From Tetrahymena elliotti 4EA (taxonomy: Eukaryota; Ciliophora; Oligohymenophorea; Hymenostomatida; Tetrahymenidae), in the NCBI GenBank assembly GCA_000231825.2, contig JH720345.1:469595-533594 (forward strand): DNA of 64,000 nt, given 5' to 3'. The notes beneath the pieces were generated by a model. That model did no database searches. It was not told the origin of the DNA and worked only from the letters and a program-made list of their open reading frames with translations. Numbering within the stretch: the stretch's first letter is position 1; each line of letters starts with the position of its first letter. This document shows positions 25,444 to 38,796 of this stretch, piece after piece. The translations under genes were made by a program, and so were the position numbers.

Positions 25444-27159
25444 TTTACTATTTGAGTAACAATCAATCAACATAAAATAAAACATTTTTTATTTCAATTA
25501 TAATTATATTAATAATAAATTATAAAGAAATTAACTCCTGATCTATCTAATCCTATGAATAAAAAGCCCTTTCTTCCTTTCTATCTTCAAAAAGCCTCTA
25601 TCATTATATATATCTAATTATTTAATTATATAAGAAACAACTAAATAAATATATACACTTCCTCTCAACAAACTTAGCTCTCTCTCTTAACTTAACTTGC
25701 ATACCTTACTTGAAGATAGATCACACTACTTATCAACTTATCATATCATATCTGCTAAAAACCTACTCACTTTTTCTAACTGTTTAATTTTCAAATGCTT
25801 TTCAGTGAGAAAAATTGAGAATAGTCCTTTCAAAAAATCAAAATTAAAAGTGATTTTGCTCCAAGTTAGTCTTTGTGTATTAATTAATTAAGGAAGAAGA
25901 TGGAAGATAAAACACTCACTCACTCATTCATTCATACATGATGCATTTGTAGATTCACATGAACTTACAAACATATATAACTCTTAAATTATATATATCA
26001 AATAATATATTCAAAATAACTTAATATCATAATAAATTTCTACTGAAAACACTTAAATACTATTTTATATAAAAAATAAAAATAATTATCTAATATTTTC
26101 TTGATGCGTAACCTAAACATTTACACTCTAAGAAAGAAATAATTTATATAAATCATTATGGTTTATCAATCAAAATATATAATTTATCTATTTAAATTAA
26201 CTTAATCATTTTCAATTTTCTATTCTCTTCAAGATTACTTTATCACCTTATTTTATTTAACAACAATATTTACATTTGATTTTTTAATTACACTTTAACT
26301 TTAAAAGATATTCAAATACCTAGCTAGGCATTTTGTAAGTGAAATATTACTTAAATTCATATCGAATTTCAAAAAAATATTTTAGATAGATTTTCTATAA
26401 CTAAAAATAAACATGCAAAAGTCAAACAGATATATTTTTGAAGATTGTAAGATAATTCCATGACAGTAAAAGCTAACATTCTAGAAGAAAGAATTCTTCT
26501 ATTAAAAGAAAATAAAGGACGAACTAGTCTTTATATTACTTATCAAACTAATAGTTATTGGACTAACTTTTAAATAAATTCTTATTCTTTCACCTTTTAG
26601 TCATTTTTAGTAGACACTATTTATTAGAAAATATAAAATGCCGCTGATTAAAATTAATAGTTTTTCAGAGCTAAAATTGCTCAGGAATTAATTTGAGTAA
26701 ATCTTTCTTCATTTTAACAAATAAATGAAATATTTTTATTTGAAAAGAGAATAATTAATTGCTCAAAAGATGAGCAATTTATTCCATAAATATATTAAAT
26801 TGTTCCAAATCTAGATGATTCGAAAATAATTATGTTCTAAATTTTCAAATTTATGTAAAAAGAGAACCAAATCAGAAATATAAAATAAACATAAATCTCA
26901 TGATGATTCTAAACTAAGATAATTAATATAAATAAGTATTTTTATTTCATCTTGTATGTCTATGAAATAATTTTTCATAGAATTTAATTTATCTATATCA
27001 AATTAATCTAAACAAACTGGCCAACTAAAATTTACATATTTTTAACAGATAATTAATTTTTCTAAACTGCCACTTTTTTTGAAACAAGCTTAAAATATAT
27101 GTTTATTAAATCTAATATTTAACAATCATTATAAATAAATGATGATAAAAGAAATAATT
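25444..27159. other. AT-rich spacer between convergent genes
   Basis: It holds the 3' flank of the HTH-like gene and the 3' flank of the TTLL gene. An ACTCACTCACTCATTCATTCATACATG tract lies near 25914-25940. A 79-codon chance-length frame near 26460 is not convincing. Confidence 0.5.
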
Positions 27160-30100
27160 TCAATTTTAATATAATTTATAAATATCTTCTCCATCTTTAA
27201 GCTCATCAAAAATACATTCAAATTTATCTGTCTCATTTTAGTAATATCGACTAAAATGTTCAATCTTATCTATGTTCCAGTTATCTATATTTACTCCTTA
27301 ACTCAAAGGGTCTACTGTAATTCTAAAATAAATAAATTTTTTTAATTAAATTTTAGATTGAGAAGTGTATGATTTTCTATTTCAATTAATTTTACAAAAT
27401 AATCTAAATTTGGTTTTAACATTATTTCTAATTTAATAAATTCACAGATAATTACTTTAGTGTATTATGGATAAGTGGTGGAATTATTTTTGTAAGAAGA
27501 GGACATGACTATTCTAAACAAGGATTAGCATTAACTTCTATCAACCATACTTTTAGATCATCATCAATCATATAATCCAATCCAAATAACTGAATAAAAG
27601 AGAGAAAACCTCAATATAAAAAATATTGTATAAAACTTACTTCAAAGCAAAATTGCCTTCTGTTAGGATCAATTTTAGTAAAAATACTTCTGACACAATC
27701 TAAAGCATATGACTTTAAATTAAAATACAGTAAATAAGATTTAATAAGCAAGTTGAAGTAGAAAAATTTGTTTAGATTTAAAACAATGCATTTAGAATAT
27801 TTTAAGCAATTATTTGAAAAATAATAAATTACCTTCATCTAAGGAACTATGTTTTACATAAAGTTAATTTTATATTCAGTTTAAGAATCTAAGTATCTTT
27901 GAAATTCTTTGTAAGATATTTTATTTCCTTATTCATACCTACCATAATCATCTTACTATTTTTGAATTGCATCATTTGTTAAATGTATAAAATTATTCTT
28001 CAGATTTTTAGTTGTGAATTCTTTTGAAGATGTTCTTATATAACCTTCCTTATACCAATATGCCTTTATTATTCCATTATAGTTTGTTAAAAGAATATAG
28101 CATCTTATATCTATCTTTCTTTTTTAATAAAGCAGAGGATTTTCTATATATTTTTATATGATATAAGTGTGCTTTATTTATTTATTTTTTTGTTTTGGGC
28201 TGTTCCTATAATTAGTAGCAGAGTTATTCTAGTTAGGAAGAGTGCTTGTGTTTTAGCTTATAAATTATTTTATTTCAGCAATTTCTCTACTGACAAATAT
28301 TCCTGTACCTCTATTTGTATTTTCAGCAGGCTTGACGATCCAAATATTCTTACAGTACTTTTCAGAGTTTTTTTTTTACTAAGCTAATATCCCATTTTAA
28401 ATTTTGTTATAATATTTACAAAACTGAGCAAAAGCTGAATCTTTCATAGAAGCTTTTTTAACATGAAAGGTATAGGGGATTCTCTTAAATAAGAGTTTCT
28501 CACCTCTTTTTTCATAAAATTCTTTTAGGTTAAGATACATGTTCTTTTTGTTACAAATCTAAAAATTATACTCAAAATGATTATATATCCTTATTGATGG
28601 TGTATTAGATAATTTCAGTATCTACCTATCCATTTACTTTTACAATTATTCTGAGTCTTTTTTTTAGCCACTATTTTCATTTGTTTCTGCTGAAGAAAGA
28701 CATTTTTATTCTAGTGTTTGACATGTTGTATCTGTTTATTATTCAGGTTCAATTTTTTACTATTTAGTTTATTTTTATTCATTCTTTTCTTATTTAAATT
28801 CTTTTAGTGTCGGCATATCAATTATTATCTCATTTTATTTTATTTATGTCCAAATTAGCTCTCCTTGATATCTAGATACCTATTAGTCCTTGACTTCTTT
28901 ATAAATTTTATCAGAATAAACAGATGAATCTGCACTAAAAATAGAAGGATTAGCTTTATCATTCATGTCATAAACTTCAAACCACCATCTCTATCCAGAA
29001 ACATATTTGATTAAAGAACTATTATTGCCTGGCCCTACAAAAGCTTTAATATATGTTTCCTCAAAAATGCTCTTAGAAGGTATTTTTTATATCAAATTTT
29101 AAGAGTTGTATTTATCTACAATCTCCTAAAAAAGCTGTTTCTTCTTTAGAAATAGTTAATTAGAATTAGTTTCTCGTTTAAAGTTGTTTTAGTTTCTAAA
29201 CTTTGTCTTTGCTGTACTATGAAAATTTTTAATTTATTGATCCAAGAATAATTAATTCATGCTTTACTAACTTGCCAGTAGTTCTGATTAGTTCATTGAT
29301 GCTGACTGCTTTTTGAGTATTTGGTTATCTTAATTTTCAGGTAATTCATGATTATTTGGTGATCTAATATGATTTTGAAATTTAAGATTTTTACTGTTCT
29401 GCGATTTTAAAAAAATATTTGTGTTCTAATTGATAATTTTAATCCCTTTAATACAATTTTCAGAATTATTTAAGCCATTTCTTTGAGGTGAATAAGATTA
29501 TTATCCTTGTTAAAATTTTTTTAGGTTTTTAAAGGCATTTTATTTATCTGCCGAAGAGTTATTTGTTAGTTATTGAAGAGATATTTATGCAGGGTTTTGC
29601 ATAAAGAAAACTTTTGAAGGAGATGAATTATTATTAGATTATTGAAACCTAATAATATTATTAGGAATTTCTTAATTCAAGAATTAGCTATTTATTAATT
29701 TTTTATTTTCTTATTATCTAATCATTTTATGATCTTGGTACTTAATAGAGCCTTATCTTTCTAAAGATTTTATTTTCTCAAAGTTCTACTTACCCAAAAT
29801 TACTTTATAAATTATTTTATTACTATTAATTACTCGATTTAAAGGATCAGTTATCTGCTAAGCATCTTAAATGCTCTGTCTTCTTTCAGACAAAGTTTGT
29901 AACTACAAATCTTTGTCCTTCTTAGAAAATTTAGGGAATTTTTATGAGAATCCATAAGATCTATTATTAATATTTGTTTCCATAAGAGGTAATTTAAAAA
30001 GCCCTTCGAAATAAAAAATTCAATAAAAGCATTTTTAAAAAATAAAATAGTTGATTGAAAAAAACTACTTGCTCTTGGTATGTAATTCTCTTCTTCTTGT

Positions 30101-30548
30101 TCTTAACTATTTAACTCCTATAAAAAAGGTAAGATAATTAATTGAATTCAATAAATAATAGATATACATTTTGCTTGATCGCAATTTACTTTTTAAAGAA
30201 ATTTTGCTGATATTATTCTTTCTAACATGAAGGTAAATCTATTTATTTATAACCAAAAGAATATTTTTGTAGCTGAAATTATTTCTGTTAAAAATATTAT
30301 AATTTGAATCTTTATTAGTTGATATCAATAGCCATATTAAATTAACAACTAACTGCTTTAGAAACTATGCAAATAAACCTACTTTATTATCTATTACTAG
30401 AAGGATAATCATGGAAATTTTTTCTCTCTATCTCTGAAAAATTTTCAAATTCATTACCTGAATACCAATCCATAGCAGTTTTGTTTTAAGTTTATGAATT
30501 TTTTTTGGCTTGCTATTCTGAAGAAGAACAAGTAACTTGATAGTTCAT
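27160..30548 (-). CDS. Tubulin-tyrosine-ligase-like (TTLL) amino-acid ligase
   Basis: Six exons: 30168-30548, 30069-30117, 27833-30003, 27641-27712, 27456-27589, 27160-27322. They join in frame to 989 residues. Residues 1-450 are Ser/Asn/Gln-rich and poorly conserved. The TTLL catalytic region follows: [20 protein letters not shown] with RWWF, ELIWTQIKQNE, INHFEYN-like segment, [28 protein letters not shown] (ATP-grasp), [34 protein letters not shown] and [20 protein letters not shown] with PCLE. Such enzymes add glutamate or glycine to tubulin side chains in cilia and cortical microtubules; the conserved E-x-N near the end binds metal/ATP. Which residue is added cannot be read here. The usual P-G-E-N-T-N-R-G reads P-A-E-N. 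The tentative part is the first two introns. Confidence 0.88.
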
Positions 30549-31450
30549 TTTAATTTGAATAAATATGATTATTTATTAGTTCTAGTTATTAAATTAAATA
30601 AATATCAGTTGATACTAAAAATAATCAAATACTACTAATAGTATTGGATACTATAATCACAAAGCATCTTATTATTCTTCAACAAAAAGAAAAATAATAT
30701 GCTATCTAAATATTTAATTTTTATCCAAAAATATATCTGTTTATTTATTAATTTTTTCTGGTTTAAATTATCTTTGAATAAAACAATTCTAATTAAATGT
30801 TTGAATGAAATAATAAGTTCAAACATTATTTTATTAAAAAATAGCATTAATATTTGCTTTGATCTTTGAGATTTGATCAAGCTTTCATTTAAATGATTTT
30901 GGTTTGAAAAATATAATATTATTTTTAAGCACCCTTAGATTAAAATTATTGTAAAAATTATGCAAACTAATATATTTAAAAAATAATTAAAAGAGATGAT
31001 AAATTTTTTAACTTGAAGCCTCTTTAATTGAATAAAATGATTTTCTTTTTTAAGGAAAATAATTTAGACAGGTTCTTAAAAATAAAAATTTAAAATATTT
31101 CAAAAAAATCAGAAATCAGAAATAACAATTATTTTGAATCTGTTCAAAAATAAAATTTATTTTGAATTTTTAGAATTGATTAAATATGAAGTGAAAGGAT
31201 TTAAATTTTATTCATTTAAACAAGAGGAAATAATTTTAATAAAATGTTAAACTTTTTAAAATAGTGAAGTTAAACTGGAGAATGTTTAAAAAATAGAGTT
31301 TATTTAATAATATAATCAGATTAATAAATAGATTATTGGTCAACTATTTTCTTTAATATTTGAATAATCAAATTTTTTATTTTTATTAGTTTAACATAAT
31401 AAATTGATTGCTCTAATATTAATAGAATTTAGATTTGCTGACTGGTAGAA
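30549..31450. other. AT-rich intergenic spacer (divergent promoters)
   Basis: It separates the divergent TTLL and PAS genes and should hold both promoters. No specific element is recognised. A TGA lies in frame just before the 31451 start. Confidence 0.55.
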
Positions 31451-34400
31451 ATGATAAATAGAAATAGAAAACTAGAAACAGATAAATCATTTTATTCAAA
31501 GATATAAGAGCATATTAAGCTAAGAGCATTTGAGGTAGTATATTAGCTCCTTAGATTAGAAGAAAACTCTTTTCTTTTTCACGCAGTCCTAACAATCATT
31601 GAATTCTGTTAGATCTTTTATTTCTCATTTAGTGATGTAAACTCTTCATATTGGAATTCAAGCAAAATTCAAGATGGAATATAAACATTCTTTTCTTTGT
31701 TTCTAATTTATCCTAACATAGTGAGCTACGGTTCATCCTCTTTATATATAGTTATCTTTTACGTTTGCGTAATTATAATAGTAGTAATTATACTCTTTTT
31801 GCTTTATGTAAGCATGTATTCTTAATATAAATTACCATTTAGTTGGCCAATTACTATCTCTAAATATCTGGTAGTTTTTACGATGCATATATTTTATGTA
31901 GCTTTCATAGACTTATTTGCTAATATTTACGGATGTAATTCGGTAACTGAAAATAATGTTTCTAAAACTGTATTAACTAATTTCAGTGATATAGAATGCT
32001 GGACAGGTATTCATATTCTTCACTGTTTTGTAGCATTTATCTTTATAGCCACTCTCACCTTTTTAGTCCTTTTCATAGTAAATTTTTGTTTATTTATTCC
32101 TAAAATTATTTTTAAGCAACTAAAAATTAACTTTTTTAATGATTTTTAGAGGCGTTTATTTTTAAAATATATTTAATTTTACCAAAAAATCATATTTTTC
32201 AACTGAAATAATTTATATTACTTCAAAAACAAATTGAAGATTACTAAATAAATATGAAAGCAACAGATAAAATAAATGAAAAATACTTATTATAAACTGA
32301 CATAAAAAATATTTTATTCGATTTAATGAAATTGAAAGCATTTTTATCGCTATGTTTTCTTATTCTTTTTAAATTTCAAAGTGGGAAATACAAATTTTGA
32401 TTTTGATCATTTATCACTTATAATTAAATAGTCTTAGACATTTTTTGACAGCAAAATGAGTTCTTAAGATCCAACTGCAAGAGCTAATGGACATATAGCT
32501 TATACTTTTAACATTTATAAATTAGTTGTTATTATCATGTTTGTGTTTATGAGTACCTCTTAGTTTATTTATCTCATACTGGGTATGATTCTTGGTGGGT
32601 CAATCATAATTTTCTAGAGAACTCATTTTAACTCTCCCTTCTATAACCGATCCTTCTTTTTATTGCATGATATTCTATCAACATGGCAACTTTGGACTTC
32701 TATTTGTTTATCTTCTGCTATTCTACTAGAAAGCAACTTTTATAGTGGTACTATTGTTATATGGATTATTGGATCACCAATCCTATTCTTTTATGTTTAT
32801 TTATCAAGAGATGAAAAAGTTGATGGCTTATTTTAAAATGTAAATAAATTTGCTAATGGAGAAGATATTATTCAGCAGGTAACATTCTAATAAAGTAATA
32901 TAATGAGCTAATTTATTAAATTAAAAAAATAGAGTAGAGTTCTAATAAATTTATTGTAGAGGTATAAGTTAGATTAGCAGACTCATATTATTTTAGATGG
33001 GTAAATTTTAATTTTTTGGAAATTTGAGTTTAGTAAATTTTTTTATGGATTTTTAGCTACATAGAAGTTCACAAGCAGCTTTGTAATAAGCAAGATTGCT
33101 CACTTGTTGCGAAGAATAATCAAAAAATTAATAGAATTTTAAAATAAATCAAAGCAAACAACCCTGAAATAGATAATGAAAAGCATGCAAAAATAATTCA
33201 AGTTGTTTATTAAATGTTTTATGAAGGAACTAAAAGATTCCCAAACCATACTAATTTGAGAATTAATTATGCTTCATTCTTAATTGAAAAAATGAAATTC
33301 AAGCAAACAGCTTTGTAAGAACTAACAATAGCTGAAGAGAATTTTCCACCTTTTGATATACAATTTACCATTTTTCGACTTAAAAAGATTATTGAAGAAG
33401 AAATACAAAATGAAAATAAGTAGAATAAAATGAAGATAGGAGGAAATATAGATGAAGAATTAGGTGTGCTTGATATTATTAGTGAAATTAGATACTAGGA
33501 AATATTCAAATAATTAAAGGCTGATATAGAATTAAGTAGTGAAGCTCACATGGACTTTTGGTAGCAGTTATCAGAAGAAACACCAGATATGAAAAAAGTT
33601 CATTAATTTGGTCGTCAAATTTATAAAACTAAAGCAAAAGTTGAGAATGATTGGTAACGTTTGACAAGGATTAGTGATAAAAGACCAAAGGCTTATAGGT
33701 TTTACGCAAGCTACATAATAGAAATAATTTAAGATTAAAAGACAGGCTAACAACTTCACACTTAAGCCAACTTTTTGCAAAATAATGGGAAAAAGTATTA
33801 AAATAGAACAAAAGGAGAGTAAGATTTAGAATAAGATACAGATTCATAGCCATGCATCATCATTTCTGCTGAATCTGATAAACTTGGTTAAATTTAACAT
33901 TTAAATCTAGCAGCCACAATATTGATAGGAAGCAATAAAACTGAATTAATTAATAACAATATTAATAAGTTAATGCCAAATCTTTATGGCTAAAGTCATG
34001 ATTAGTTCTTAGAGAATTATTTGAATAGAAATGAATTTAATTTTTTCAAAGAAGAAAGGCATTTATTCATCACTCGTAAAATGAACTATTTTTTCTTTAC
34101 AATTTTTTAAATATTCTTATTTTTAATAGATAAAAGCTTGTATATCATACCAATTTACTTAAGAGTGAAATCATTTGATACCTTAATGCATGGGTTATAG
34201 CTCATAGGCAACATTAGGTATGATAAATAATTCAGAAATCAAGCATATATTTTGGTTAATGTTGAAGGCTAAATAAATTCTATCTCATCAACATGCATTT
34301 CAATGCTCAAGATTGATTACAAACTTATCAACTCTAAGGAAAAAAAAATAGAGCATTTTTTCCCTTCTCTGATGGATGAAAGAGATAATTATATGAATAA

Positions 34401-37400
34401 ATAAGGGTAAATCTATCAATATAATTTCCCATCAGGCAGTGGTGGATCAATGAGAGATATTGATTCTTAAAAAACAAAAAAGACAAAAAGCATAAATTTA
34501 AAAATATAAATCAGTGAGATTTGTTTTACAAATGATGAATTTGTAGGCTATATAATAAAAATTGATAAAGTTTCTGACATAATATAAAACTCAAAGCTTA
34601 GGGTTACTCCTAGCATATCTACATTCTAGTTTTTTTACAATAAAGTATTATTATATTTTTCTTTCTTTCTTTCTGTTTTAATCAAATTCAACTACATTTT
34701 TAATTTCTCTTAACAATTTCTAATAGTCAACAAAAGGATTTTTTGGAGAGTATGGTTTTATACCGGGAAGTGAAGCAGATAGCTAATCTCATGAACAAAA
34801 CTTAAATAACTCAATGTCCTCACTAAATGATAACCAATCTTACAACCAAAAATTGAAACCTAAGAATTAAAAAAACAAACCTGATGCTCATAGAAAATCT
34901 AGTTTAACCAATGATTTAATCCTAAAATAGCAAATTAATGGTTTAAGTCCTGCAAGATAAACTCCTGGATCTAGTCTAACTTAACCTACTTTAAATTCTG
35001 CCGAATAAAAGAAATTAAACTCTCCAGATAAAGAAATTAATTAAATTGATGAGCATGATGGAGAAAATGATAATGACATTGAAGATGGTTTGTAAAAAAA
35101 TACTGTTTAGACAGAAGGAAACAAATAAGACAATAATGACTTGAATAAAAATCGTTACATAAAAAACACTCTATATTAAGATAACAGTAAATTAGAATAT
35201 TTTTTTATTTTTAAATAACAATTTATTATTTTAAAAAAGTGCTCAAAACTGGCATGCAAGTGGTCACCAATTATGAATAAGGAATTAAAACAGTGAGACT
35301 TTTCAAGAGTAAAATACATGAAATGCATGATTTTAAAGATGATGATGACTCTGAAAATTCTGAAAAAGAAGAAGAAGACTTAGAAGATAGTATCTTCAGA
35401 TAAAATATGGATGATGGAGGTGAAGAAAGTGCAAAATTGAATCATAATTTTAATGATACTTTTACAAGTAGAAAAGCTCTTAATTCAGTAATAAATGCTA
35501 AAATTGTACCATAAGAAATCAGAGTTTTAAATGCATTTGTCAAGATATTCCTTTTATTGCTCACTGTTATATCATTTGTTGAGTATTTTGTTGGAATTTC
35601 TATTTTTAGCAATATAAAATCAGATTTATAGCTTATTACATATTCCTGTTAGAGAATTGCAAACTTTTAATATATCCTTGCAAATATTCGTGATATACAA
35701 TTAAATAACGATAAACTGTACACATTGAGCTAATCAGACATCAATGCTCTAGTTACAGATACAAAAGTAAAAACATCAAAAATATTAGATATTTTTAAAT
35801 TAATTTAACAAAACAAGACAAAATTTATTCATTTTTTATTTTTTGAATTTTAATTTTTTAAATAAAACTAATTTTAATGTAAAATAGACAGTTATTAATG
35901 ACACTGATTAAATTTCAAATTATCTGCTTTTGAATACAAATAGACCCTCATCAGCATTGGATAATATGCTAGTTAATAGCTAACTTAAAGTTATTCTTGA
36001 TGGAGGAACTTCCTAATATTACTCATTTAATTAAGTCACTTCTTAGATGATTTCAAAAGCTTTATCAATAATAAATTCAGTAATTAGCTCCATAAATAGA
36101 AGTAATACTGATGTGTAAAACTTTTATGTGAATATTATGAATGATTATCAATCATATCTGAGAAGTACTAATTCACTCTATTTAGTTGATTTAAAATCAG
36201 AAACTAATAATCAATCTACACTTTTCTTCGTTCTTTTATTGATTTCACCTATAATAATTTGCCTTTTCATGAGTTTATTATATCCAGTTCTCAATTTTGT
36301 TAATAAATCTAGTGGAAAAGTCATCAATTTATTTTTACATGTACCAAACAAATACATACAAGTAAGTAACTTTATTAAAATATCTTTGTTCCAATATAAT
36401 TTTTTCATTTTAAATTAGCTATTGCACACGCAATGTCAAAATTTTGTTTCACAACTGAGAGCAGATGAAGATGATACATAATCAGTAAATGATTTAGACA
36501 GAGATGATGATAATCAAGGATTCGGAGGATAAAACGAATAAGGAGAAGAGGAAATAATGAAGAGAAAGAAAAAGAAATATGTGAATTAAGTATGATATTC
36601 TAATTTATTTACTCTTTATTGAAGAAATTTATTTCTCAGAATAATAAAATGTTTTTTTTTTGAAATACAATATTTTTTACATAAAATAAGATTGATAACA
36701 ATATTGTAACTATTATATCAAAAATGCTTTTTGGTGTGTTGGTGCTTGAAGCTTACTTTATTGCTACATACTTTATAGGAAATAATTTACTTAATAATAT
36801 TGAAACTTTACTACCTGAGTTTAATTTCACTGCTTACTCTGAATCTCTCTATATTTTTTCAGATAATGCACAAAGAAATTATTTTATTAATCCTACCTAA
36901 TAGATTTTTAATGTATTTAATTATTTAGTTTTATTTTTAATTTTGAATATTTTTTTCCCCTTAATCAGCAAGATCAAAAAACTGTTTGTCTTAATGATGT
37001 GAATGATATGTTTGAGTTAGATTCTAATATTTTATATGAGCATTCTTAGAATATCTAGATCATTTCTACTTCATATAAAAATGATTTTATCAAGATTATT
37101 ACTTAGGATCCTTGTCAAATATTTTTAGATAATAAAATTGTAACTAGTTTAGTGGAATGTAATTAATTTGCAAATGGAGCAGTTCAATCAGGTATGACAG
37201 CAGCTTTCACTAGATATTTTGAAAATATAAGATAACTATTAACATACTAACAATAGATATTAGAAGGAGTATTTTAATGGAGCAATGTTCAACCAGGTAG
37301 AATTCTAAATTTGTTTTTCTTTCATTATTTATTCTATTAAGTTTATCATTTCAAAATATTTTTTAATTTTAATAAATATATAATTAAAAAAGGTTTCACA

Positions 37401-37847
37401 GAAGTTAATCTGGGATTAAATAATTCAACTTTGAATACAATAATTAACTTACTTCGTCTTCCTATAGCTCAGGAAATAAGAGAAATGCAAAGAAAATACA
37501 TCAAATTTTCAGTAAGATATTTGGTTTCATCATTCTAGACATCTCTTCAAAATAGCTTAGAGCAAATCCAAACAATTAAATTTATATTGTTTCTAATATT
37601 TATTGCTATGATATTCTTAATGTATCTTGTCTTTTGGTGGCCTATAGCTGATAGTTTAACAGAAGACATTTGGAGAACATAATCTCTCCTTACTGCTGTT
37701 CCAGTTCATGTACTCAAATTAATAAGGCCGATGCAAGTCTATATAAAGTTTTTATATGATGAATAACAAAGAGAGCTAACAAAAAAGAAGTAAAAATCAG
37801 ATGAAATAAAAAATAAAGATTCTGTTAAATCTAAGGTCATAATATGA
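31451..37847 (+). CDS. Giant multi-pass membrane protein with TmcB-like TPR region and PAS domain
   Basis: Ten exons (31451-32077, 32432-33000, 33057-34644, 34727-35186, 35240-35766, 35888-36361, 36419-36589, 36691-36912, 36969-37296, 37393-37847) join in frame to 1806 residues; TGA closes at 37847. Residues 1-350 hold several membrane segments, including a WPITISKYLVVF block typical of a ciliate family. Residues about 390-520 (YIEVHKQLCNKQDCSL, INYASFLIEKMKFKQTALQE) match the TmcB/TmcC TPR-like region. A PAS-type block starts near 668 (DKLGQIQHLNLAATILIGSN ... INKLMPNLYG). Further membrane segments lie near 1177, 1365, 1482 and 1719, with an acidic linker between. The family is large in Tetrahymena and is usually annotated as PAS S-box protein. 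A sensory role is inference. The first intron (354 bp) is chosen because it joins the LVLFI membrane helix to TFFDSK in frame. Confidence 0.82.
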
Positions 37848-38796
37848 AATTTGTTTTAGCATGTACCATTTCATATTTTATGTTGCAATTATTTGTATTT
37901 TTGCTAATAAATTAATAATTTTTTTTTAATTAATTTCTTCATAAATTGAATATTGCTTAATAGCATAATTTTATGTGTTTGAAAGTTAATTACTCTTTAG
38001 TTTCAAAAATGAAAAGATTAGGTCATTACACCATAAAGAAATTAAAAAATGTAAATTGTAAGGACAATATGATACTATTTCAAATCAAAAATTAATTCAA
38101 TCTTGTTTTGAGTTTTTATTTATGATGGAAATCATTATTTTACAAAATGTAAATTTAATTCAAAAAGTAAAGCAAATAAAATCTAAGGAGGGAATTTATT
38201 AAATTTGCTTTATGAGAATAAATAAATAAATTTATTTGCATATTGAGTATTTTTTTATTCAGAAAGTCAATTTTTTTAAATTACTTTTTCTCAAAAATTT
38301 ATTTATTGGGTTGTTAAATATTTAATTTATCTCATTAACTAAATTTTTTCATTAATAAAAATCTAATTTAATTAATTGTGAGTCATCCATTGACAGAGAT
38401 GTAATCAAATTTTAGATTTAATCTATTTGATAATTTAATGGTTGCCTTTTCTATTTTTTGGTATAAAAACAAAGTAACATATATTTTTGTGATCTAAAAG
38501 GTAGATCTTAAATATTCGTAAAATATTTATTAGCTAATTCTATTTGTTTGTTATGGCTGTGATGAAAATCAGGATAATAATTATTATAAAATCCAACTTT
38601 GAAATTTGATCAATAATTGACTGCTCATTCATAATTAACAAATAAATTATATGCATTGAATTTCATTAAAAATAATATTGATAGAGTTACTTTATTAATC
38701 TTTGAGGAATTAGAAAGATAAATTAGCCAATTAAATTAAACGTTGAAATCATAAGTAATCCTAGTTTATTCAAATCAAGATCAAGGATCATATTAT
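37848..38796. other. Spacer, possibly with an unresolved 5' exon of the next gene
   Basis: The frame of the next gene stays open upstream to about 38566 without an ATG and reads protein-like (ELERQISQLNQTLKSQVILV just before 38797). A short upstream exon may therefore exist in this spacer, but I could not place a convincing donor site. The rest is AT-rich. Confidence 0.5.

Noticed and set aside
26460..26696. 79-codon + strand frame beginning MTVKANILEERIL
   Set aside because: With TGA as the only stop in very AT-rich DNA, frames of this length arise often by chance. There is no domain, no good context and no splice partner.
29461..29530. Apparent frameshift in the TTLL gene
   Set aside because: Recounting the seven-A run shows the frame is continuous; the break was a reading error.
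32078..32149. Extension of the PAS-protein first exon to 32149
   Set aside because: It would run to a TGA near 32200; splicing at 32078 to 32432 joins two family-typical segments in frame instead.
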